DNA of 5,320 nucleotides from contig JALWRV010000241.1 of NCBI GenBank assembly GCA_027080545.1, positions 1 through 5,320 of the forward strand, in the 5' to 3' direction. Every line of letters starts with the position of its first letter. Within the stretch, counting starts at the first letter, position 1. Positions 1 to 5,320 of the stretch are shown here, one piece after another. The DNA comes from Parvularculaceae bacterium. GTDB lineage: Bacteria > Pseudomonadota > Alphaproteobacteria > Caulobacterales > Parvularculaceae. A model generated the notes under the pieces. The model had not been told where the DNA came from. It saw only the letters and a program-made list of their open reading frames with translations, and made no database searches. A program made the translations under genes and the position numbers.

Positions 1-654
1 GGCGCTTTTTCGCAATACCTTTCCCCGGCCATGGTCAATAAAATCATTGCGGACCCATCGCAGCTTAATCTGGGGGGGGAGCGGCGGAACATGACCGTGA
101 TGTTTGCGGATATTCGGGGCTTCACCAGCCTTTCGGAAAGTTTCAAAGATGATCCGCAAGGGTTGACCCAACTAATCAATGATATTCTCACCCCGCTGGC
201 GGATGTGGTGATGAAGCATGGCGGCACGATCGATAAATTTATCGGCGATTGTATTATGGCCTTTTGGAATGCGCCGCTGGATGATGAAGACCATGCCACA
301 CATGGCTTTAATGCCGCCATTGGCATGATTGAAGCGCTGGAGGATCTTAATCGCGATTTATCCACACGCTTGAGCATTTTGCAGGATAAAAAAATCCGCA
401 TTGGTATTGGCATCAATACGGGCGATTGCGTGGTCGGGAATATGGGGTCTAAATCGCGATTTGATTATTCTGTCCTCGGGGATACAGTCAATGTGGCCTC
501 TCGCTTACAAGAACTATCCAAATCCTACGAAGCCAATATCATTCTAGGCGAAGAATGTTATGAGGCTTTGGCTGATAAATCAGCCTGTATTGAGCTTGAT
601 GCTGTTCAAGTGCGTGGACGCAACGAGCCTTTGAAAATCTATACGGTGAAATAG
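1..654 (+). CDS. Class III adenylate/guanylate cyclase, C-terminal catalytic domain (5' partial)
   Basis: Converts ATP (or GTP) to the cyclic nucleotide second messenger. The reading frame is open from base 1; an ATG at 31 exists, but the codons before it read GAFSQYLSPA, the conserved lead-in to the catalytic domain of CHASE2-type cyclases, so the true start lies outside the window. Numbering from the first visible codon, the domain has MFADIRGFT with metal-binding Asp37, DKFIGD with purine-selecting Lys79 and the second metal Asp83, then FDYSVLGD and VNVASRL with transition-state Asn164 and Arg168. The second purine-selecting position, aligned by eye, is Ser157, where mammalian adenylyl cyclases have Asp. 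With Lys79 this favours ATP, by inference. The N-terminal sensor part (often CHASE2 plus membrane helices in this family) is not visible. The gene ends with TAG 19 bases before the convergent nnrS stop. The family is certain; substrate and sensor are not. Confidence 0.95.
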   Translation, partial: GAFSQYLSPAMVNKIIADPSQLNLGGERRNMTVMFADIRGFTSLSESFKDDPQGLTQLINDILTPLADVVMKHGGTIDKFIGDCIMAFWNAPLDDEDHATHGFNAAIGMIEALEDLNRDLSTRLSILQDKKIRIGIGINTGDCVVGNMGSKSRFDYSVLGDTVNVASRLQELSKSYEANIILGEECYEALADKSACIELDAVQVRGRNEPLKIYTVK

Positions 655-673
655 GGTTTAACAGGCAAGCGCT

Positions 674-1831
674 CTAGGCCGGTCTGCCATCCGGGCGGGC
701 CTGCCACAAAAGCGGGCCATAGGTCAGCAGATAGAGCGCAAATGCCGCCACCCATAACAGGGCCGACGCCATGAGCCATTGTCCCATGAGCGAGGGGACA
801 ACCCACGGCCCAACCAAACGGGACAAAGCCGCAAATTGCATCAAGAAAAAGGCCAAAACCGTCCATGGCCCCGCGTGTAATTTGCGCCCTGTATGGCCAA
901 GCGAAACCCGCACCATCATGCCCAGGGTCATGGTGCCGATAGCCCCCACGGTGAACCCATGAAAGGCCAAGGACAGATTAAACCAGCCAAGCCCCGCAAA
1001 CCCAACAAGCCCCAAGCCGATAATTACCCAGCCATAACCAAGGTGTAAAATCCACACCATCGGGTCTCTCAACGCTTGCAGCGTATGATAGCGCCGCAAA
1101 CGTAGCCCATGAATAAGGGCGCTGAAAAAGGCAATGGCGGCAAAAATATAATTTTGCGGACCAAGAAAGAGCAGCGCCACAATCAGACCTGCAAAACTGA
1201 CCAACGCCAAAATATCCAGATAGGGTTGTGGCTGGTTGGCAACCTCAATACCCCGTTGGCGCAGGGCAGAGGCCGTAAAGGCCGGCACCACCCGCCCCCC
1301 AATCAACGAAATCATGGCGATAATTACCAGAATAGACACAAAAAGCGGTATCAGGCTGAAGCTGATTAACGCGCTGACATCGCACAAAAATAAAATAGAA
1401 AGCAGGCCGAGGAAAATAAAGTTTCGTCGATTTTTGGTCCCGATCAGGGGTACAGCAAGGCTAAGCGCCAACGCGGGCAAAAAACTCGCGCTTAAAACAA
1501 GGATCAACCCATAGGGTAAGCCCAAAGGAATGGTCATCACCAATCGCCCCAGCCCCCAAAGCGCCACCAGCCCTGCAAGCCATAGGCCCCTTACCGGTTT
1601 TGTTCCCGTCCAATTTGCCACCGCCGTTAAAAGAAACCCGGCAATGATGGCCACAGCAAACCCATAAATCATTTCGTGGACGTGCCAGAAAACCGGGTCA
1701 GCCAAGATCGGTGAAAGCGTTTCTCCAGCCCCAAAAGACAAGCCCCAATATAAAATCAGCACACCCCCAAACAACGCCCCTAAAAAAAAGAAGGGACGAA
1801 AACCACGGGCGAAGATGAGGAAGTTGAGCAT
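674..1831 (-). CDS. nnrS: NnrS family membrane protein (nitric oxide stress response)
   Basis: A 385-residue, very hydrophobic inner-membrane protein with about 10-12 predicted helices across its length. NnrS proteins are known as haem- and copper-containing membrane proteins that help cells tolerate nitric oxide, often regulated with denitrification or NO-detoxification genes. Family signatures occur in order: ARGFRPFF (8-15), WHVHEMIYGF (49-58), AGFLLTAVANWTG (64-76), GGRVVPAFTASALRQRG (178-194), HLGYGW (263-268), HGFTVGAIGTMTLG (291-304) and RVSLGHTGR (308-316). Histidines in these motifs (50, 52, 263, 291, 313) are plausible metal or haem ligands, by inference. Length is normal for the family and the C-terminus (RPDGRPA) is intact. 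The ATG at 1831 is preceded by a weak TAAGGT ribosome site (1838-1843). It lies 30 bases after the DUF1330 stop on the same strand, so the two are probably cotranscribed. No nor, nir or hmp gene is visible nearby. Confidence 0.93.
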   Translation of the reverse strand: MLNFLIFARGFRPFFFLGALFGGVLILYWGLSFGAGETLSPILADPVFWHVHEMIYGFAVAIIAGFLLTAVANWTGTKPVRGLWLAGLVALWGLGRLVMTIPLGLPYGLILVLSASFLPALALSLAVPLIGTKNRRNFIFLGLLSILFLCDVSALISFSLIPLFVSILVIIAMISLIGGRVVPAFTASALRQRGIEVANQPQPYLDILALVSFAGLIVALLFLGPQNYIFAAIAFFSALIHGLRLRRYHTLQALRDPMVWILHLGYGWVIIGLGLVGFAGLGWFNLSLAFHGFTVGAIGTMTLGMMVRVSLGHTGRKLHAGPWTVLAFFLMQFAALSRLVGPWVVPSLMGQWLMASALLWVAAFALYLLTYGPLLWQARPDGRPA

Positions 1832-1861
1832 GGCGCTACCTTACGCCAAACTGTCCAAAAG

Positions 1862-2281
1862 TTAAAACCCTTTGCCCTTTTTGGCTTTGGTAAGACAGAT
1901 GAGGCGGGAGGTCTCTACGGCCGCTTTTCGGTGGGCCACGGCCTTTTGATAGTCGGGATTTTGGATCATGGTTCCGAAGGCTTTTAGAGTAGGATATTCG
2001 GCAATGAAGGCAATATCCCAGCGCTCGCTGGCAGGGCCGATGAGCGTGGTTTGGAAGTCACCCTTCCAGACAATTTTGCCGCCAACATCTGCAAATAATG
2101 GCCCGGTTTTTTGCGAATAGGCTTGGTAGGCCTCAGCGCCAGTGGTGCGCTCGCCAGATGGATAGACGACATTTTTCTTAAACCGAATGAGGTTTAACAT
2201 CTGTATGGGCCCTTTCAGGCCCAGCGCCATAATCGCCTGAAATTGCTCTGGTGTGGGGTCGATATAATGGGTCATGGGCAT
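1862..2281 (-). CDS. DUF1330 domain protein (dimeric alpha/beta-barrel fold)
   Basis: A small soluble protein of 139 residues with no signal peptide or membrane segment. It matches the DUF1330 pattern: a first beta-strand ending in IQMLNLIRFK (26-35), then the YPSGERTTGAEAYQAY segment (40-55), VGGKIVWKGDF (66-76), RWDIAFIAEYPTLKAF (87-102) and NPDYQKAVAHRKAAV (108-122). DUF1330 belongs to the dimeric alpha/beta-barrel superfamily, which includes antibiotic-biosynthesis monooxygenases and haem-degrading IsdG-type enzymes; the biochemical role of DUF1330 itself is not settled. The basic tail (KAKKGKGF) looks disordered. Two ATGs are possible (2281 and 2275, giving MPMTHYID or MTHYID); neither has a strong ribosome site, although a purine-rich GGTGGACGG lies 8-16 bases upstream of the first. 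It sits directly before nnrS and after the S9 peptidase gene on the same strand. Confidence 0.87.
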   Translation of the reverse strand: MPMTHYIDPTPEQFQAIMALGLKGPIQMLNLIRFKKNVVYPSGERTTGAEAYQAYSQKTGPLFADVGGKIVWKGDFQTTLIGPASERWDIAFIAEYPTLKAFGTMIQNPDYQKAVAHRKAAVETSRLICLTKAKKGKGF

Positions 2282-2364
2282 TACTTACACCGTCCACCCC
2301 CAAAAATCATTTGTTTTGCGCAGTCAGAATAGATTTATTCTGAATTTGATGGAGCGGGATTTGG
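2282..2364. other. Intergenic gap upstream of the DUF1330-nnrS pair
   Basis: These 83 bases separate the end of the S9 peptidase gene from the DUF1330 start. They hold a perfect inverted repeat (2324-2343) and a purine-rich stretch before the DUF1330 start codon. I see no convincing -35/-10 pair on the minus strand and no FNR/NnrR-type TTGAT-N4-ATCAA box. Whether the pair has its own promoter or is read from the peptidase promoter is therefore open. Confidence 0.6.
2324..2343. repeat. Perfect 8-bp inverted repeat with 4-base loop (operator or weak hairpin)
   Basis: Arms TCAGAATA (2324-2331) and TATTCTGA (2336-2343) flank GATT. The stem has only two G/C pairs per arm and no U-tract follows directly on either strand, so it is a poor intrinsic terminator. 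Its place, 43-62 bases upstream of the DUF1330 start, suits a dimeric regulator's operator. The symmetry is seen in the sequence; the role is inferred. Confidence 0.5.
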
Positions 2365-4455
2365 TTAGTTCGCCGGTAAATATATCCCTAAAAAGTCATC
2401 TATCTTTTGCCACAACATCATCTGTTCTTCCAAATCCCAACCGGAATGTCCCTCGCCCTTCAAGGTCACAAATTGATAATTCCGTTTGGTTTTTTTCAAG
2501 GCTTTTTCCATGCGCTTGGCCTCTTCAAAAGGAACCACCGAATCAAGCGAACCGTGAAAAAGGAAAACTGGCACCTGTATTCGGTCCGCATTATTAACTG
2601 GCGATATGTTTTTGAGCTTTTCCCGCTCCGTTTTCAGATCTCCGATAGAATCCGTCCAATAGTCAAAAGTCTCTGATTTGCGGCCATAATCCCGACGCGT
2701 GTCCGTTAAATCATACACCAAATCTGTTACCGCCCCGCCAGCAATTACACATTGAAATAGGTTTGGTGTTTTAATTGCCCCCATTAAAGCAACATAACCG
2801 CCATAGGAATAACCAAAGATACAAGCCTGATCGGGTCGAGCTCTGTTTTGTTCAAACAGATAACGCACCGCATCCGTTACATCATCCTGCATCAAACCGC
2901 CCCATTGACGATAGCCTGCTTTAGCAAAATCACGCCCATATCCATCGGATCCGCGGAAATTCATTTGATAAACTTGATAGCCGCGCGTTGAGAGATATTG
3001 CACCCAAGAATCATAGTCATAATAATCTCGTGCCTCTGGTCCCCCATGAGGCATAACAATCAGTGGCGCATCGGGATTTGGCCCGCCCGCAGGATGGGTA
3101 AGGTATGCGCGGATAATAGTGCCATCCCGCATAGGAACATCTAATATTTCCATTTTACCGAGCTGTATATCGGCAAGGTTTGGCTTAATATTGAAAAGCA
3201 GATCTATCTTATGTTTTTCAAAGTCATATCTATAATAGGCTCCTGGGTTGGTTGGGCCTGAGGCAAACACAACAGCCTGCGTCCCTCGCCTATTAAAACC
3301 AACGATGTCAACATTTTCCTCATTATCAAAATAGGTATTGAGCGCATCAATATGCTTTTGCAGGGATTGATCTACGAGTTCATATTGCAATCGATCACCA
3401 TAATACCAAACGCCCGCATAATCTCCCGTAGATATGTTGGTAAACACACCGCCGACATCATATTTTGGATGCTCGAAAACAGTTTCTACATATTTGTTTT
3501 CTTTAATATCAAATATTTTTACCGAACGGTGTGCGTCATCATCCTCATCAGAAATCACATAAATTTGATGTTCCACATCTGTGGTTGCAACTGGGTCAAA
3601 AGAATAAACCTCCTCACCATCGCGACGTTTTAGCCTTACGGTTTGTATTTTTTCCCAATCCTGTTTTTCATCCGACCAGGAATAAATGAAAACTTTTGTA
3701 TAACCGGCATTATAATCAAAGCGCAAAATTGGTTTGCCCTCTTTATCCGTATACCAACGAAAGGTGAAGCGCCGACCAATTGCAATACGCTCTTCTATGC
3801 CCGTATTGACATCAACCTTAAAGAGATCCAAATCCCCGCTTTTACGCGCCGCCATGATGATATGGTCGGGGTCTTGCCGTAAAAAATTATTGACGTTGGA
3901 AAGATAGAAATTGTCTTTCTTTACGCGGCGCGATTCCCCAAACATTTGCACAACCCCCGAACCATCTCGCTTAATCGAGAGAATGATTGATCCACCAATC
4001 GAAAAACGTTTGCCCGTATCATTTATGGTCGTGCGTCTCTTCACCTTTATCAGAAGCCGATCATCATTGGCCCATTCCAGCCAAGAAACATATTGGTCCT
4101 GTCCCAAAGGCAAAATTGTGGGCTCTTCGCCCCCTTCCAAATCGGCGATCATTACATAATAAATTGCACGGTATGATTTTTTCTCTTCCTTACAGTTTTG
4201 CTTCTTTGCTGCCGCCGTCTGTCCATATTTATCGAGACAAACTTTTTCCAGCTTTGACCGCACGGTGGCCAGATAGCGCCCGGATGGCGACATTTCTGCA
4301 CCGAAAAAAGATGATGGTTTGAACATATCAAAGGCTGACGGAGGCGCCGCCTGAGCGGTTGCCATGCCCAGCCCCACAAAGCCAAACCCCAAGAAAATGA
4401 GCATCGACATGATCAGGGCTTTGATCGAAGAATTTTTGCAAAAGAGAAAAAGCAT
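2365..4455 (-). CDS. Secreted S9 family (prolyl oligopeptidase-type) serine peptidase
   Basis: A 696-residue exported peptidase; family members cleave short peptides, often after proline or as acyl-aminoacyl/dipeptidyl peptidases. Residues 1-36 form a signal peptide (basic KNSSIK, a hydrophobic run, then ATAQA before APPS) without a lipobox, so the mature protein is probably periplasmic. Residues about 40-430 are a divergent region expected to be the beta-propeller; about 435-696 is the alpha/beta-hydrolase domain with VMPHGGP (467-473), NFRGSDGYG (499-507), nucleophile Ser550 in GYSYGGY, Asp638 in HGSLDSVVP and His670 in GEGHSGWD. The triad is complete. A GTG at 4461 is in frame, but the GGGGGAG ribosome site (4461-4467) overlaps it and sits 5 bases before the ATG at 4455, so ATG is preferred. 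An insert with Cys73 and Cys88 in a lysine-rich loop could form a periplasmic disulfide. The gene is more AT-rich than ugd. Exact substrate unknown. Confidence 0.93.
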   Translation of the reverse strand: MLFLFCKNSSIKALIMSMLIFLGFGFVGLGMATAQAAPPSAFDMFKPSSFFGAEMSPSGRYLATVRSKLEKVCLDKYGQTAAAKKQNCKEEKKSYRAIYYVMIADLEGGEEPTILPLGQDQYVSWLEWANDDRLLIKVKRRTTINDTGKRFSIGGSIILSIKRDGSGVVQMFGESRRVKKDNFYLSNVNNFLRQDPDHIIMAARKSGDLDLFKVDVNTGIEERIAIGRRFTFRWYTDKEGKPILRFDYNAGYTKVFIYSWSDEKQDWEKIQTVRLKRRDGEEVYSFDPVATTDVEHQIYVISDEDDDAHRSVKIFDIKENKYVETVFEHPKYDVGGVFTNISTGDYAGVWYYGDRLQYELVDQSLQKHIDALNTYFDNEENVDIVGFNRRGTQAVVFASGPTNPGAYYRYDFEKHKIDLLFNIKPNLADIQLGKMEILDVPMRDGTIIRAYLTHPAGGPNPDAPLIVMPHGGPEARDYYDYDSWVQYLSTRGYQVYQMNFRGSDGYGRDFAKAGYRQWGGLMQDDVTDAVRYLFEQNRARPDQACIFGYSYGGYVALMGAIKTPNLFQCVIAGGAVTDLVYDLTDTRRDYGRKSETFDYWTDSIGDLKTEREKLKNISPVNNADRIQVPVFLFHGSLDSVVPFEEAKRMEKALKKTKRNYQFVTLKGEGHSGWDLEEQMMLWQKIDDFLGIYLPAN

Positions 4456-4460
4456 GTCCA

Positions 4461-4467
4461 CTCCCCC
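4461..4467 (-). promoter_or_regulatory. Ribosome binding site deciding the S9 peptidase start
   Basis: On the minus strand GGGGGAG lies 5 bases before the ATG at 4455. It overlaps the alternative in-frame GTG at 4461, leaving that codon without a usable site. This is why the shorter 696-residue protein is preferred over the 698-residue one. Confidence 0.7.
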
Positions 4468-4490
4468 ATAAGGTTGCCATTATTGACAGA

Positions 4491-4519
4491 ATTATCCTCT
4501 AGGAAACAGAGACTGACAA
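4491..4519 (-). promoter_or_regulatory. Sigma70-type promoter for the S9 peptidase gene
   Basis: On the minus strand, -35 TTGTCA (4519-4514) is followed after exactly 17 bases by -10 GATAAT (4496-4491). Each hexamer matches the consensus at five of six positions. The start of transcription would fall near 4484, giving a leader of roughly 30 bases before the ATG at 4455, which holds the ribosome site. Good by pattern; not experimentally shown. Confidence 0.65.
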
Positions 4520-4568
4520 CACCGAATTCTCACCCAAAATGTCTATTTTTCCCATATTCTCGCATTTT

Positions 4569-4592
4569 CTTGACTCATGCCATCTGGTCAAG
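4569..4592. repeat. 6-bp inverted repeat upstream of ugd (possible operator)
   Basis: CTTGAC (4569-4574) and GTCAAG (4587-4592) are perfect inverted copies separated by 12 bases, centred about 73 bases upstream of the ugd start. The size and spacing would fit a dimeric regulator contacting two successive major grooves. Short arms make chance occurrence possible. Confidence 0.3.
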
Positions 4593-4640
4593 CCGAACCG
4601 AAATGGCTAAGCACGAGGGAAATTATCGCAACAGGCGGCT

Positions 4641-4645
4641 GAGGA
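4641..4645 (+). promoter_or_regulatory. Ribosome binding site of ugd
   Basis: GAGGA lies 7 bases before the ATG at 4653. An in-frame TGA (4650-4652) directly precedes that ATG, so no longer ugd product is possible and the start is fixed. Confidence 0.8.
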
Positions 4646-4652
4646 CTCTTGA

Positions 4653-5320
4653 ATGAAAGTAGCAATGATCGGAACCGGATATGTGGGGCTGGTGTCGGGG
4701 GCCTGTTTTTCCGATTTTGGCCATGAGGTGATTTGCGTCGACAAGGATGCGAGCAAAATCGAGCGTTTGGAAAATGGCGAAATTCCCATCTATGAGCCAG
4801 GGCTGGAAGAGCTGGTGGCGGAAAATGTCAAGGCGGGCCGCCTGACCTTTACCACCGACCTCGCCAAAGCGGTTCCACAGGCCGATGCGGTGTTTATCGC
4901 GGTTGGCACCCCGTCACGACGTGGCGATGGGTTTGCGGACCTATCCTATGTGTTTGCCGCCGCCGAAGAAATTGCCCAAAGCCTCAACCCCTATACGCTG
5001 GTGGTAACCAAATCGACCGTGCCCGTGGGAACCGGGGCAGAAGTGGAAGAAACCATTCGCATGGCGCGCCCCGACCTTGTGCCCGGCAAAGATTTTTCCG
5101 TTGCGTCCAATCCTGAATTTTTGCGCGAAGGCGCCGCCATTGAAGATTTCAAACGGCCCGACCGGGTGGTTGCGGGGGTTGAAGATGGGCGGGCCGAGCA
5201 ACTCATCACCGAGCTATACCGGCCGCTATTTCTGTCCGAAACCCCCATCGTCTTTACCAATCGCACCACTTCAGAGCTGACCAAATATGCCGCCAATGCT
5301 TTTTTGGCGACCAAGATCAC
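4653..5320 (+). CDS. ugd: UDP-glucose 6-dehydrogenase (3' partial)
   Basis: Oxidises UDP-glucose to UDP-glucuronate with two NAD+ in the cytoplasm, supplying uronic acids for exopolysaccharide, capsule or lipopolysaccharide. The frame is open to the window end, giving 222 complete codons, about half of the usual 430-440 residues. It starts MKVAMIGTGYVGLVSG, the NAD-binding Rossmann motif (GTGYVG, 7-12), with Asp30 at the end of the second strand as expected for NAD preference. Further family motifs are IYEPGLEEL (46-54), AVGTPS (83-88), KSTVPVGT (120-127), SNPEFLREG (152-160) with Glu155 and Glu159, RPDRVVAG (168-175), and ELTKYAANAFLATKI (208-222) with active-site Lys211 and Asn215. The catalytic cysteine, normally near residue 260, and the C-terminal UDP-binding domain lie beyond the window. 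G+C is clearly higher than in the divergent peptidase gene. The next gene, which might show the polysaccharide context, is not visible. Confidence 0.97.
   Translation, partial: MKVAMIGTGYVGLVSGACFSDFGHEVICVDKDASKIERLENGEIPIYEPGLEELVAENVKAGRLTFTTDLAKAVPQADAVFIAVGTPSRRGDGFADLSYVFAAAEEIAQSLNPYTLVVTKSTVPVGTGAEVEETIRMARPDLVPGKDFSVASNPEFLREGAAIEDFKRPDRVVAGVEDGRAEQLITELYRPLFLSETPIVFTNRTTSELTKYAANAFLATKI

Larger units (their letters stand above)
4456..4652. other. Divergent intergenic region between the S9 peptidase and ugd
   Basis: These 197 bases separate two divergently transcribed genes and should carry both promoters. The minus-strand promoter for the peptidase is clear (4491-4519). For ugd I found no good -35/-10 pair: TTGACT at 4570 and TTGACA at 4483 both lack a -10 at the right distance. 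The region also holds an inverted repeat (4569-4592) and the ugd ribosome site. No RNA gene or convincing small protein gene is seen. Confidence 0.7.

Noticed and set aside
639..866. Minus-strand 75-residue frame over the nnrS 3' end
   Set aside because: It overlaps nnrS in another frame on the same strand and has no recognisable domain.
771..1514. Plus-strand open frames opposite nnrS (771-962, 1109-1369, 1236-1514)
   Set aside because: They are antisense to a gene with clear NnrS motifs and their translations resemble no family and are low-complexity.
1984..2172. Minus-strand 62-residue frame inside the DUF1330 gene
   Set aside because: Out-of-frame shadow of a gene whose own frame shows conserved DUF1330 motifs.
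2324..2343. Intrinsic terminator of the S9 peptidase gene
   Set aside because: The stem is AT-rich and on the minus strand is followed by CTGCGCAAAAC rather than a U-run, so it is recorded only as an inverted repeat.
2274..4322. Plus-strand frames opposite the S9 peptidase (2274-2597, 2407-2676, 3352-3633, 3643-3882, 3911-4159, 3987-4322)
   Set aside because: All lie antisense to a full-length peptidase with an intact catalytic triad, and none shows a domain or consistent ribosome site.
4570..4598. Sigma70 promoter for ugd starting at TTGACT
   Set aside because: The hexamer 17 bases downstream (CCGAAC) does not resemble a -10 element.
4474..4656. 60-residue frame with a TTG start in the divergent intergenic region
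   Set aside because: It crosses the peptidase promoter, lacks a good ribosome site and has no recognisable sequence; only its last 17 codons are mentioned as a possible leader.
4941..5320. Minus-strand frames opposite ugd (4941-5201 and 4991-5320) and the plus-strand frame 5077-5280
   Set aside because: They are shadows of the ugd coding frame, which carries the dehydrogenase motifs throughout.

Overview
The window looks like ordinary chromosome from a Gram-negative proteobacterium, most likely an alphaproteobacterium. This rests on the style of the UDP-glucose 6-dehydrogenase N-terminus, the CHASE2-type cyclase domain, an NnrS protein and a secreted S9 peptidase; no rRNA or other taxonomic marker is present. 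I see five protein-coding genes, two of them cut by the window edges. There is no RNA gene, insertion sequence, CRISPR array or phage gene.

Layout: (1) At 1-654 (+) is the C-terminal catalytic domain of a class III adenylate/guanylate cyclase whose N-terminus lies off the left edge. (2) Convergent to it, 19 bases away, is a minus-strand pair. A DUF1330 (dimeric alpha/beta-barrel) protein at 2281-1862 is followed 30 bases later by an NnrS-family polytopic membrane protein at 1831-674, probably as one operon. (3) Upstream on the same strand, at 4455-2365, is a large secreted S9 (prolyl-oligopeptidase-type) peptidase with a complete Ser-Asp-His triad. It has a near-consensus sigma70-type promoter at 4491-4519. 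An 83-base gap containing a perfect 8-bp inverted repeat separates it from the DUF1330 gene. (4) A 197-base divergent intergenic region follows. (5) At 4653-5320 (+) is the first half of UDP-glucose 6-dehydrogenase, running off the right edge.

The genes do not form one pathway: second-messenger synthesis, nitric-oxide stress tolerance, periplasmic peptide hydrolysis and nucleotide-sugar synthesis for surface polysaccharide. The only likely functional unit is DUF1330-nnrS. The peptidase gene is visibly more AT-rich than ugd, which may reflect separate ancestry or relaxed codon use. I found no evidence of a previously undescribed system; the points most worth a second look are the DUF1330-nnrS pairing and the two inverted repeats in the intergenic gaps.
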